Shown piece by piece: positions 43,293 to 52,210 of a stretch of DNA of 64,000 nucleotides. Under the pieces are notes generated by a model that was not told the origin of the DNA, did no database searches, and worked only from the letters and a program-made list of their open reading frames with translations. The position numbers and the translations under genes were made by a program. Within the stretch, counting starts at the first letter, position 1. The number at the start of each line of letters is the position of its first letter. Location of the stretch: assembly GCF_030063245.1 (NCBI RefSeq), contig NZ_JASISR010000003.1, positions 62,001 to 126,000 of the forward strand, in the 5' to 3' direction. The stretch comes from Paenarthrobacter sp. PH39-S1. Lineage in GTDB: Bacteria > Actinomycetota > Actinomycetes > Actinomycetales > Micrococcaceae.

Positions 43293-45569
43293 ATGACTGA
43301 TGCCTCCCTCACTACGCCCCCTGACCGTGCCCTGCCTCCCGTCGCCAAGAAAGTCCCCGTCACCCGGACGCACCATGGGGACACCTTCACCGACAGCTTC
43401 GAATGGCTCCGCGACAAGGAGAATCCGGAGGTCAAGGCCCATCTGGAAGCGGAACAGGCCTACACGGATGCTGTCACGGCCGATCAGGAGCCGCTGCGGC
43501 AGGCCATTTTCGACGAGATTAAGAGCCGCACCCAAGAGACCGATCTCTCCGTACCCAGCCGGAAGGACGGCTGGTGGTACTACACCCGGACCGAGGAGGG
43601 CAAGGCCTACGGCGTGCATTGCCGGGTGCGGGCGGCGGACACCGGCAACCCGGTGCAGGATTGGACGCCGCCGGTGATCGAAGCGGGCGCGGAGATGCCG
43701 GGCGAGCAGATCCTGCTGGACGGCAATGCCGAGGCGGAGGGCAAACCCTTCTTCTCGCTCGGCGGCGCCGCGGTCACCAGGGACGGACATCTGTACGCCT
43801 ATGCGCAGGACAACGCCGGGGACGAGGTTTTCACGGTGCGGATTAAGGACCTGCGGAGCGGTGAGCTGCTCGACGACGTGATCGAGCATGTGTTCTACGG
43901 GCTGGTCTTCGCTCCCGACGGCAACACGCTCTTCTACATGCTGGCCGACGAGTCCTGGCGCCCGTACCAGGTGAAATCCCATGTCTTGGGCACGCCCGTC
44001 GCGGCCGACGAGGTCCTTTATCAGGAGGATGACGTGGCCATGTGGACCGGCTTTGAGCTCTCCGCGGACCGCCGCGCCCTGGTGGTCAGCATCGGCTGCT
44101 CCGAATACAGCGAGTCCCGCTACCTGCGTTTCGACGCCCCCGAGGCCGGCCTGCAGATGGTCATCCCCCGGGCGGAAAACGTTCTCTACGACGCGGAGCC
44201 CTTCCTGTTGGACGGCGTGGAAAAGATCCTGCTCACGCATAACCGGGACGCGGTGAACTCGATGATTTCGCTGCTGGACGCGGCGGAGTTGGGCAGGCCG
44301 GTAGCCGAACAGCAGTGGGCGACGGTCGTGGAGCACGACGACGACGTCCGGGTCAACGGCGCGACGGTCACCGCAACGCACATGGTCCTGTCCGTCCGGC
44401 AGGACACCATCGAGCGGGTCCAGGTAATCGAGCTCTCCGGGCTGGGCACGCCAGCCCAGTCCCCCGCGGTGGGGGCGGCATTTGAGGAAGAGCTTTACAC
44501 CACGAGCATGGGCGGATCCGACTATGAGGCGCCCGTGATCCGCCTCGGCTACACCTCCTATCTGACGCCGCCAAGAATCTATGACTACGTTCTACCCTCC
44601 GGCTCTGACAATCCCGCGGGCGACTCGAGTGGTCAGGGCGCCCGCGCAGCTGCTGGAACCGGCGCAGGCGGAACCGGTACGACAGATGTCACCGGAGGGG
44701 AACTGTTGCTCCGCAAGGAATCCCCCGTCCTGGGCGGTTACTCCCCCACCGACTATGTCGCCGAGCGGGAATGGGCGCAGGCCCCTGACGGTACCCGCGT
44801 CCCGCTGTCCGTCATCCGCCGGGCGGATCTGCACCGCGACAGCTCCAATGCGGGCGTGATCTACGGTTACGGCTCCTACGAGGTGAGCATGGATCCGGCG
44901 TTCTCCATTGCACGGCTGTCCCTGCTGGACCGCGGGATCGTGTTCGTCGTGGCGCATATCCGCGGCGGCGGCGAGATGGGGCGCCACTGGTATGAACAGG
45001 GCAAGAAGACGGATAAGAAGAACACCTTTACGGATTTCATTGCCGGCACGGACTGGCTGGCCGGCTCCGGCTGGGTCGATCCGGAGCGGATCGCGGCCAT
45101 CGGCGGCTCCGCCGGCGGCCTGCTGATGGGTGCGGTAGCCAACCTGGCCCCGGAAAAGTTTGCCGCCGTCGTTGCCCAGGTCCCTTTTGTGGACGCGCTG
45201 ACCACAATCCTCGATCCGGAGCTGCCGCTCTCGGCGCTGGAATGGGAGGAGTGGGGCAACCCGATCACGGACGCCGAGGTGTACCACTACATGAAGGACT
45301 ACACGCCGTACGAGAATATCCGGCCGGTGGCTTACCCGCGGATCGCCGCCGTCACCAGTTTCAACGACACCCGCGTGCTGTATGTGGAGCCGGCCAAATG
45401 GGTGCAGGCGCTGCGGGAAACGACCACGGGCGGCGAGCCGATCGTGCTGAAGATCGAGATGGACGGTGGACATGGCGGCGCGTCGGGCCGCTATGAGGGG
45501 TGGAAGATGCGCGCCTGGGATTATGCCTTCGTGGCGGATGCCGTGGGCGCTACCGAGCTGCTCGGATAG
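43293..45569 (+). CDS. S9 family prolyl oligopeptidase/oligopeptidase B
   Basis: 758 residues from the ATG at 43293; in-frame codons upstream to 43089 do not look coding. Beta-propeller N-terminal domain (about 80-440), a Gly/Ala/Thr-rich insert (near 448-470), then alpha/beta-hydrolase domain with Ser606 (GGSAGG), Asp692 (SFNDTRV) and His727 (DGGHGG). HIRGGGEMGRHWYEQG is typical of oligopeptidase B. It cleaves short peptides after basic or proline residues; specificity is not certain. No signal peptide is seen. Confidence 0.9.
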   Translation: MTDASLTTPPDRALPPVAKKVPVTRTHHGDTFTDSFEWLRDKENPEVKAHLEAEQAYTDAVTADQEPLRQAIFDEIKSRTQETDLSVPSRKDGWWYYTRTEEGKAYGVHCRVRAADTGNPVQDWTPPVIEAGAEMPGEQILLDGNAEAEGKPFFSLGGAAVTRDGHLYAYAQDNAGDEVFTVRIKDLRSGELLDDVIEHVFYGLVFAPDGNTLFYMLADESWRPYQVKSHVLGTPVAADEVLYQEDDVAMWTGFELSADRRALVVSIGCSEYSESRYLRFDAPEAGLQMVIPRAENVLYDAEPFLLDGVEKILLTHNRDAVNSMISLLDAAELGRPVAEQQWATVVEHDDDVRVNGATVTATHMVLSVRQDTIERVQVIELSGLGTPAQSPAVGAAFEEELYTTSMGGSDYEAPVIRLGYTSYLTPPRIYDYVLPSGSDNPAGDSSGQGARAAAGTGAGGTGTTDVTGGELLLRKESPVLGGYSPTDYVAEREWAQAPDGTRVPLSVIRRADLHRDSSNAGVIYGYGSYEVSMDPAFSIARLSLLDRGIVFVVAHIRGGGEMGRHWYEQGKKTDKKNTFTDFIAGTDWLAGSGWVDPERIAAIGGSAGGLLMGAVANLAPEKFAAVVAQVPFVDALTTILDPELPLSALEWEEWGNPITDAEVYHYMKDYTPYENIRPVAYPRIAAVTSFNDTRVLYVEPAKWVQALRETTTGGEPIVLKIEMDGGHGGASGRYEGWKMRAWDYAFVADAVGATELLG

Positions 45570-45628
45570 CTGCCCCCTCCCCCGCTCCGCCCGGCTCCCA
45601 GCTCCCCGCTCCCGCGGCCCCCGCTCCG

Positions 45629-45688
45629 ATCGACTGAGCAGAAGATGTCCCTCTGGGGACCTCTTCGGACATCTTCTGCTCAGTCGAT
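45629..45688. terminator. 22-bp perfect hairpin after the S9 peptidase gene
   Basis: Arms 45629-45650 and 45667-45688 pair without mismatch, with a 16-nt loop. The arm includes GAAGATGTCC. Lies 60 bp after the stop and before the paaI promoter, so it should end peptidase transcription. Confidence 0.8.
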
Positions 45689-45720
45689 GAGGGAAATGGG
45701 GAACCGTAGAATGCGCCGGC

Positions 45721-45765
45721 TTGACATCACCCGCCGCTAGGGTATTACCTAATGAACATTCGGTA
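45721..45765 (+). promoter_or_regulatory. Promoter and PaaR-type operator of paaI-paaK-paaR
   Basis: TTGACA (45721-45726) and TATTAC (45743-45748) with a 16-bp spacer make a sigma70-like promoter. The operator TACCTAATGAACATTCGGTA (45746-45765) overlaps the -10 and is symmetric. Repressor binding would block initiation. Since paaR is in this unit, the circuit is autoregulatory. Confidence 0.8.
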
Positions 45766-45785
45766 AGTCAGGTGAGAGGAATCAC

Positions 45786-46313
45786 ATGCTCGGCAGCAGC
45801 ATCAGTCACCCCATACTGACCAACGATTATGCGTCGGAGTGGCTGGGCATCGAGGTCCGCACGCTCGGCGACGGTCATGCCACGATCACCATGACCCTGC
45901 GGCGGGAAATGATGAACGGCTTCGGTGTGACGCATGGCGGGATGATCTTCGCCTTCGCCGATACCGCCTTCGCCCTGGCCTGCAACCCAGCGGACGGCGA
46001 CGGCAGCACGATGACCGTGGCCTCCGGCGTCGACGTTAATTTCCTCAAGCCAAGCCACGAGGGCCAGACGATCACCGCCACGGCGGAGCGCCGGAGCAGC
46101 CAGGGGCGCAGCGGCATCTTTGACGTCCGGATCTTCGCGGGGGCGCCGGAGAACGACGAGGTGATCGCCGAATTCCGCGGCCGCAGCCGGACGGTTCCGA
46201 AGCGGGCCGTCCCGGACAAAACCATGCCTGACAAAACCGTGCCCGACAAAACCGTGCCCGACCTAACTACCATTTCAGCCAGTTCAAGTACCGGAGAGGC
46301 CCGTCAACGATGA
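45786..46313 (+). CDS. paaI: Hydroxyphenylacetyl-CoA thioesterase (PaaI)
   Basis: 175 residues, hotdog fold: MMNGFGVTHGGMIFAFADTAFALACN is the PaaI signature. It releases CoA from stalled or by-product thioesters of the pathway. GAGAGG precedes the ATG. The C-terminal 40 residues are extra and include a PDKT repeat (PDKTMPDKTVPDKTVPDLT). The stop overlaps paaK (ATGA). Confidence 0.9.
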   Translation: MLGSSISHPILTNDYASEWLGIEVRTLGDGHATITMTLRREMMNGFGVTHGGMIFAFADTAFALACNPADGDGSTMTVASGVDVNFLKPSHEGQTITATAERRSSQGRSGIFDVRIFAGAPENDEVIAEFRGRSRTVPKRAVPDKTMPDKTVPDKTVPDLTTISASSSTGEARQR

Positions 46314-47650
46314 CCGACACAGCAATCCCCACGACCGCCCGCCACGACCCTGCCGCGCTGGATCCCGCGGAAACCATGAGCCGCGACGAGCTCGAGGCTC
46401 TGCAACTGCGCCGTTTGCAGCAGACGTTGGCCTATGCCTACGAACGGGTGCCGCTGTACAAGCGCAAGTTCGATGAGGTCGGAGTCCACCCCGACGATCT
46501 GCGCGCGCTGGAGGATCTGGCGAAGTTCCCGTACACCACCAAGGAGGACCTGCGCGGCGAATACCCGTTTGGCATGTTCGCCGTACCGCAGAACCAGATT
46601 GCCCGCATTCATGCCAGCTCCGGAACCACCGGCAGGCCCACGGTCGTCGGCTACACCAAAAACGATCTGGACGTGTGGGCCTCCCTGGTGGCAAGGTCCA
46701 TGCGTGCCTCCGGCGTTCGTCCCGGCAACAAGGTTCACGTTGCCTACGGCTACGGACTTTTTACCGGCGGCCTGGGCGCGCACTACGGCGCGGAGGCCCT
46801 CGGCACTACGGTCATTCCGATGTCCGGCGGCCAGACAGAAAAGCAGGTCCAGCTCATCACCGATTTTGCGCCCGACGTCATCATGTGCACGCCGACGTAC
46901 CTGTTGACAATTATGGATGCAATGCGCCATCAGGGCATCGATCCGCGCAAATCCTCGCTGAAGACCGCCGTCTGCGGAGCCGAACCGTGGACGGATGAGA
47001 TGCGGCACGAGCTGGAAATGGGACTGGATCTGGATGCCTGCGACATTTACGGCCTCTCCGAGGTCATGGGTCCGGGCGTCGCGGGTGAATCGGTGGAGAC
47101 CAAGGACGGCTGCCATATCTGGGAGGACCACTTCCGCCCGGAAATCATCGACCCGTTCGATCACACCACGGTTCTGAGCGATGGTCAGCATGGGGAGCTC
47201 GTCTTCACATCGCTGACCAAGGAGGCGCTGCCGGTCATCCGGTACCGGACCAAGGACCTGACCCGGCTGCTGCCCGGGACTGCGCGTCCGTCCATGCGCC
47301 GGATGGGCCGGATCACCGGGCGCAGCGATGACATGATCATTCTGCGCGGGGTGAATATGTTCCCGTCCCAGATCGAAGAAATCGCCCTGCGCATTCCCGC
47401 GCTCAGCCCGCATTTCCAGCTGGAACTCTCCCGTCCGGAGGGGCGCCGGATGGACGAAATGGCCATCAGGATTGAACCACGGGAAGGAACCACGCAGGAG
47501 GAGCGCACCGCCGCCGCGGCCACGCTCCAGGAGCAGATCAAGATCCACGTCGGCTCCTCGGCCCGGATCATCCTGGTGGAACCCGGCGAGCTGGAGCGGT
47601 CAAACGGCAAGCTCCGTAGGATCTACGATCTGCGCCCCAAGACGCCGTAG
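46310..47650 (+). CDS. paaK: Phenylacetate-CoA ligase
   Basis: 446 residues. Adenylate-forming: SSGTTGRP (103-110), YGLSEVMGPGVA, TKEALPVIRYRTKDL, GRSDDMIILRGVNMFPSQIE. It activates phenylacetate with ATP and CoA, the entry step of the pathway. Overlaps paaI and is followed by paaR after 21 bp. Confidence 0.95.
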   Translation: MTDTAIPTTARHDPAALDPAETMSRDELEALQLRRLQQTLAYAYERVPLYKRKFDEVGVHPDDLRALEDLAKFPYTTKEDLRGEYPFGMFAVPQNQIARIHASSGTTGRPTVVGYTKNDLDVWASLVARSMRASGVRPGNKVHVAYGYGLFTGGLGAHYGAEALGTTVIPMSGGQTEKQVQLITDFAPDVIMCTPTYLLTIMDAMRHQGIDPRKSSLKTAVCGAEPWTDEMRHELEMGLDLDACDIYGLSEVMGPGVAGESVETKDGCHIWEDHFRPEIIDPFDHTTVLSDGQHGELVFTSLTKEALPVIRYRTKDLTRLLPGTARPSMRRMGRITGRSDDMIILRGVNMFPSQIEEIALRIPALSPHFQLELSRPEGRRMDEMAIRIEPREGTTQEERTAAAATLQEQIKIHVGSSARIILVEPGELERSNGKLRRIYDLRPKTP

Positions 47651-47671
47651 CCGCGTGAGAAACTGAGGATC

Positions 47672-48289
47672 ATGACCATCGAGTCGAAACCTATGTCTGC
47701 GGAGTCCCCCGCCAAACGCGGGCGCCCTGGCTATGACCAGCAATCGGTACTGCGCATCTCGGTGGAGGTCTTCAACAAGCACGGTTATGAAGCAACGTCG
47801 ATGGGTGTGCTGGCGGATTATCTGGGGATTTCAAAGTCGGCGATCTACCACCACGTCCCGTCCAAAGAGGACCTGCTCAGGCTCGCACTGGAGGAAGCCC
47901 TGGGCGGCCTGGAGGGGATTCTGGCCGAGCCCGGAGCCGCCGCCGGGGCTGCTGATGCGCGGCTGGAATTCGTACTGCGGCGCACGGTGGCCGTGCTGAC
48001 GGACAAACTGCCGTTCGTCACCCTGCTGCTGCGGCTGCGCGGCAACACGGACATGGAGCGCGACGCGGTGGGCCGCCGCCGCGAGTTTGACCGCCGTGTG
48101 GCGGGCCTGATCGCAGACGCCCAGCGCGACGGATCACTGCGCCGGGACATCGACCCGCGGACCATCACGCGGTTGCTCTTCGGCACCATCAATTCCATTG
48201 TGGAATGGTATAAACCCGGCGGTTCGCTGTCTGCGGAACGCCTGGCCGACGACGTCATCACCATGGTCTTCAGCGGCCTGCACCGCTGA
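47672..48289 (+). CDS. paaR: TetR-family repressor of phenylacetate genes (PaaR)
   Basis: 205 residues. N-terminal HTH (VFNKHGYEATSMGVLADYLG, ISKSAIYHHVPSKEDLL) and a TetR_C ligand domain. It lies in the paaI-paaK unit and so is under the operator at 45746-45765. Four matching palindromes upstream of paa units mark the likely regulon. Phenylacetyl-CoA is the usual inducer of PaaR proteins; here that is inferred. Confidence 0.85.
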   Translation: MTIESKPMSAESPAKRGRPGYDQQSVLRISVEVFNKHGYEATSMGVLADYLGISKSAIYHHVPSKEDLLRLALEEALGGLEGILAEPGAAAGAADARLEFVLRRTVAVLTDKLPFVTLLLRLRGNTDMERDAVGRRREFDRRVAGLIADAQRDGSLRRDIDPRTITRLLFGTINSIVEWYKPGGSLSAERLADDVITMVFSGLHR

Positions 48290-48384
48290 GCGGGGTCCAT
48301 GAGACGAAAGACCGGTTGACCGGACTCCTGGACGGCCTTGATTCCTGCACGGCCTGAACCGTGACGCCGGCCCGGCCGAAACCG

Positions 48385-49647
48385 TCAGTCCGCGCGGCCG
48401 AACACCACCACGCAGTTCTGCCCACCAAATCCGAAGGCGTTCGTCAGCGCGTTGCCGACTCGAACCGACCTGGCCTCATTAGGCACATAGTCCAGATCGC
48501 ACTCGGGATCCGGCGTGTTGTAGTTGATCGTCGGGGGGATCACGCCCTCCGATATTGCCCGCGCGCAGACCAGCCCGGCCAGGGCCCCGGCCGCGCCGAT
48601 CAGATGACCCGTCATGGATTTCGGGGCGGAAACGGCCACGGTATCCGCTGCCGCTCCAAGGGCCTGCCGGATGGCGAACGTTTCGGTGCGGTCATTGGCC
48701 TTCGTGGACGTTCCGTGCGCGCAGATATAGGCAATGTCCGCCGGCTCCAGCCGAGCATTGCGCAGGCCGCGGCGGATCGCCTCGGCGGCGTATTTGCCGC
48801 CGGGCTCCGGCGCCACCGTGTGGAACGCGTCGCTGGTCAGCGCCCCGCCCTTCACCTCGGCATAGGCCCGGACCCCCCGGGCGCGTGCCGTCTCCAACCG
48901 TTCCAGCACAAAGACCACGGCTCCCTCGCCAAAGACAAAGCCGTCCCGGTCAGCATCGAAGGGCCGGGAGGCCTCGGTGGGAGCCTCGTTGTGCGTTGAC
49001 AGGGCCCGCATGGCGCTGAGGCCGCCGAACATCACCGGGGTGATTGAGGCATCCACGCCGCCGGCAATGACATAGTCCGCGTCCCCGGCCAGCAGCGCGC
49101 ACCGGGCTTCCAGCAGCGCGTAGGCCCCGCTGGCGCAGGCAAGTGCACTGGCATTGACCGGGCCGTGCACGCCTAGGCTGATGGCCACCTCGCAGGCGGC
49201 CATATTCGTCAGCGAGGCCGCAACGAAGTTCGGACTGATCCGGCGCAGGCCCTCGTCGGCCTTGGTCCGGACCGCGTCCTCGATCTCGGCAAAGCCGGAG
49301 ACGGCGGAATTGATGAAGACCGCGGCCTCCAGTTCCGAAAGATCGGCGGGCAGACCCGCATCGGCAACCGCTTCGTGCGCCGCGGTCACGGCCAGCTGCG
49401 AGGTCCGGGAGGAGCGTTTGCGCGCCTTAAAGGACATCCGGTCCGGGGGCTCGAAGTTCTTGACCTCAGCGGCAATCCTGGTCGGGAACTCCGAGGCGTC
49501 AAAGAGGGTTATCGGTCCGACCCCGCTGACACCGCCGGTCAGCGCGGTCCAGGTCTGCGCCGCGGTATTGCCCACCGGGGTGAGGGCCCCGATGCCGGTG
49601 ATGACGACGCGGCTCCCCGCGGTCCCGCCGGACGTTATTAAACTCAC
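48385..49647 (-). CDS. FabF-like beta-ketoacyl-ACP synthase in the paa cluster
   Basis: 420 residues from a GTG overlapping the ligase stop. Complete KAS triad: Cys171 (ALACASGAY), His311 (CAHGTST), His348 with Lys343 (KSMTGHLIGAAG), plus NAFGFGGQN. It would condense an acyl primer with malonyl-ACP. No ACP, malonyltransferase or reductase is nearby, so it is not part of a full fatty-acid operon. Placed with an acyl-CoA ligase between paaR and paaZ. Its role in phenylacetate metabolism is not known to me. Confidence 0.85.
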   Translation of the reverse strand: MSLITSGGTAGSRVVITGIGALTPVGNTAAQTWTALTGGVSGVGPITLFDASEFPTRIAAEVKNFEPPDRMSFKARKRSSRTSQLAVTAAHEAVADAGLPADLSELEAAVFINSAVSGFAEIEDAVRTKADEGLRRISPNFVAASLTNMAACEVAISLGVHGPVNASALACASGAYALLEARCALLAGDADYVIAGGVDASITPVMFGGLSAMRALSTHNEAPTEASRPFDADRDGFVFGEGAVVFVLERLETARARGVRAYAEVKGGALTSDAFHTVAPEPGGKYAAEAIRRGLRNARLEPADIAYICAHGTSTKANDRTETFAIRQALGAAADTVAVSAPKSMTGHLIGAAGALAGLVCARAISEGVIPPTINYNTPDPECDLDYVPNEARSVRVGNALTNAFGFGGQNCVVVFGRAD

Positions 49648-51356
49648 TCTTCGGCTCCGTCGCGCGCGACCGCAGCCTCCGGCATGTGGCCGGCGGCAGC
49701 ACCGCCGTCGGGCACCAACAACAGGCCGTCCGCAGCGTCCCGGACAGCAGCTTCGGCGACCTTGTAGTGCATCTTTTTTCCCGTGGCCGTCAGCGGCAGC
49801 TCGTCCACAAAGCGGTAGGCGCGAGGCCGTTTGAAATTGGACAGCAGCGGGTGCTCGCGGCAGTGTCGGTCCAGCTCGTCAACGGACACCTCACCTTGCA
49901 CAATGACATACGCCGCCACGGTCTGTCCCCAGTGCGCGTCGGAAAGGCCGACCACGATGGCGTCGCTCACGCCGGGATGCTCGGCGAGGACCTCTTCGAC
50001 CTGCACCGGGTGGATGTTCTCCCCGCCGGAGATGATCATGTCGTCCTTGCGGCCCACAATGGTGATGAACCCGTCCTCGTCCCAGCTGGCCAGATCCCCG
50101 GGGTACAGCCAGCCGTGGTGGAACTTTTCCTCGTCCTTGTCCGGCAGGTTGAAGTACGAAAAACCGGATTTCGGCGACCGCATGATTATTTCGCCCACCT
50201 CTTCTCCGTCCCGGGCGGCGAAGTCGTCGGGATCGGCGGACCGGTCCTCGTAAAGCCGGACGACGGCGACGTCGTCGTCGGTGCAGGCGCGGCCGGCGGT
50301 GCCGGCATGGGACGGCAGATCCTCCGGCCGCAGGAAGGTGTTCCAGAACGCCTCCGTGGTGCCGTAGCCGTTGAAAATACGTGTGGTGAGCACCCGCTGA
50401 TAACGCAGCACGGCCGCCCGGGTCAGAGGTGCTCCCATGGTCACAATGCCGCGCAGCCGGGAGAGGTCCCGTGGTCTGCGCTCCTGCTCATCCGCCAGCA
50501 TGCCGAGGGTGACGGGTGCTCCGATCAGGAAGGTGATCTCATATTTTTCCACCCAGTCCAGCACCGTCGCCGCGTTGAAGGACCGCAGCGGGACCACCGA
50601 GCCGCCCGCGTAAAACACCGGATTGGGGCCGCCCGAGTAGAGGCCGCCGCGGTGGAACCAGGGCGTCATGTTCAGGGTGCGGTCCTGAGGCGTCAGCGGG
50701 AAATGCATGATCACGTCGTGCGCGCTCATCACCTCCACCAACGAGGGCAGCGGCACACCCTTGGGCATGCCGGTGGTACCGGAGGTGTACAGCCGGGTAG
50801 TCTCCTCGTAAACCGAAAAATCCGCCGGGAGGCTCAGTGTGCGCTCGGGGGCGGTGGCCAGCGCGGCCCCGAACGAGCCGACGACGCCACCGGTCCCCGT
50901 GTCGGCGCCGTCGGCCACCCCAACCGCCAACAGCACCGGCGACACACCGGAAATTTCCACGGCCTGCTGCGCTCCTGCCGCTTCCCGCGCCCCGAAGATG
51001 AACACTGCCGGTTCGCTGTCCGCGAGAATGTGCGCCGTCTCGCCCGGGGCCAAGCGGAAGTTGATCGGCACGCCGATGGCGCCGAGGCGCTGGGTGGCCA
51101 GGTACAGGATGGCGAATTCCGGGCAGTTGGTGAGCTGGTAGACCACCCGGTCCCCGCGCTTCACGCCCAGCTCTGCGAGCGCCGAGGCGGCCCGGGCCAC
51201 GTCCGCGTCGAGCTCCCGGTAGGTCCAGGAACGGTCCGTCTCCGGGTCGAGCATGGCCGGCTGGCTGCCGTAGCGGCTCACGTTCCGGCGGAAGCCGGCT
51301 TCATAGGTAAACGCGTGCTCAAAGTACTCCCGGAATCGACTGGCGTCGTAACTCAC
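49644..51356 (-). CDS. Acyl-CoA ligase (AMP-dependent) paired with the ketosynthase
   Basis: 570 residues. RLYTSGTTGMPKGV, FNGYGTTEAF, WLYPGDLASWDEDGF, GRKDDMIISGGENIHP and LPLTATGKK are all present, so it is complete. Fatty or aromatic acid-CoA ligase type. The last 35 residues are Ala-rich and outside the domain. A weak half-match to the PaaR site (CTGACCG, about 51373) lies before the start. The preceding gap 51357-51600 holds nothing else recognised. Confidence 0.85.
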   Translation of the reverse strand: MSYDASRFREYFEHAFTYEAGFRRNVSRYGSQPAMLDPETDRSWTYRELDADVARAASALAELGVKRGDRVVYQLTNCPEFAILYLATQRLGAIGVPINFRLAPGETAHILADSEPAVFIFGAREAAGAQQAVEISGVSPVLLAVGVADGADTGTGGVVGSFGAALATAPERTLSLPADFSVYEETTRLYTSGTTGMPKGVPLPSLVEVMSAHDVIMHFPLTPQDRTLNMTPWFHRGGLYSGGPNPVFYAGGSVVPLRSFNAATVLDWVEKYEITFLIGAPVTLGMLADEQERRPRDLSRLRGIVTMGAPLTRAAVLRYQRVLTTRIFNGYGTTEAFWNTFLRPEDLPSHAGTAGRACTDDDVAVVRLYEDRSADPDDFAARDGEEVGEIIMRSPKSGFSYFNLPDKDEEKFHHGWLYPGDLASWDEDGFITIVGRKDDMIISGGENIHPVQVEEVLAEHPGVSDAIVVGLSDAHWGQTVAAYVIVQGEVSVDELDRHCREHPLLSNFKRPRAYRFVDELPLTATGKKMHYKVAEAAVRDAADGLLLVPDGGAAAGHMPEAAVARDGAEE

Positions 51357-51599
51357 ATGGCCTCCTCGGTAGCTGACCGCGCAGTGTCATGACGAGAGGT
51401 GCCAGGGCGCCTGCATTTGATGGTGATTCTTGCACCGGTTATCGGGCGGCACAACCTTGGCCGCCCCGTTCCTCCAGCGGCAAGATGCACCCGCATGCCG
51501 AGTATCTCCGGCACGGCCGCCGGTCAGCCCGCGTGGCGCTCGAAATACTCCGCTACCGATAGCCGTGCGCCTTGCGATTGCTTGTGAGTGCCGGTCTAC

Positions 51600-52156
51600 C
51601 ACGGAGCGCCTTTTCTACCTCGTCAGGACCGCCAAGGGCGCCCTAAGGGCAGCCGGGCCTTGTGTCGGCGTCGGACGCCTTTCCTTTGCCCGGCGAACGG
51701 GCGCGCTTCCGGCGACAGTGCACCGGGAAGTAGGCCGTCTCGCCGAGTCTGTTACAATACCGCGCTATGCGGGACGGACCCGGCTCATCCGCGCCAATCC
51801 GGAGAACCGGCTCTACCCACCGATGGCAGAAATCATCACCGATACGTATGGGCCCCGTCCCGTCTTAGAGGACCTGCTGGCCGAGGTGGACGGCATCGAG
51901 GCTGCGTACATCTACGGTTCCTGGGCGGCCCGTCGCACCGGAACCCCGGGCCCTCCCCCCGAATGATGTCGATGTCCTGGTCATCGGTTCCCCCTCGCGC
52001 AGTGCCCTAGGCGATGTCGCTGCAGAAGCCGGCAACCGGCTCGCCCGCGAGGTAAACATCCACCGCGTAACACGCGAAGCCTGGGACGCAGCCCAGGGCC
52101 CGTTTGAACGTACTGTGAAATCACGACCAATGATCAGACTCTCCCTGGGGACATAA
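51600..52156 (+). pseudogene. Frameshifted HTH-nucleotidyltransferase (MNT-like) gene
   Basis: LSFARRTGALPATVHREVGRL (HTH), AGRTRLIRANPENRLYPPMA, GPRPVLEDLLAEVDGIEAAY, IYGSWAARRTGTPGPPP, then a stop. In another frame the protein resumes as NDVDVLVIGSPSRSALGDVA, EVNIHRVTREAWDAAQG and TVKSRPMIRL, ending at the TAA at 52154. The switch is at a run of six C (51955-51960). The GS-W-x(n)-DVDVLV core is the nucleotidyltransferase motif. Joined, it would be a normal protein. Confidence 0.8.
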
Positions 52157-52210
52157 AGTGATGGTTAACCGCTGAAACCAGGGCCGGGACGTCGTCGATA
52201 ATTTGCCGGG

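Noticed and set aside
49686-51392. 568-residue plus-strand frame opposite the acyl-CoA ligase
   Set aside because: No recognisable domain; the ligase motifs are complete on the minus strand.
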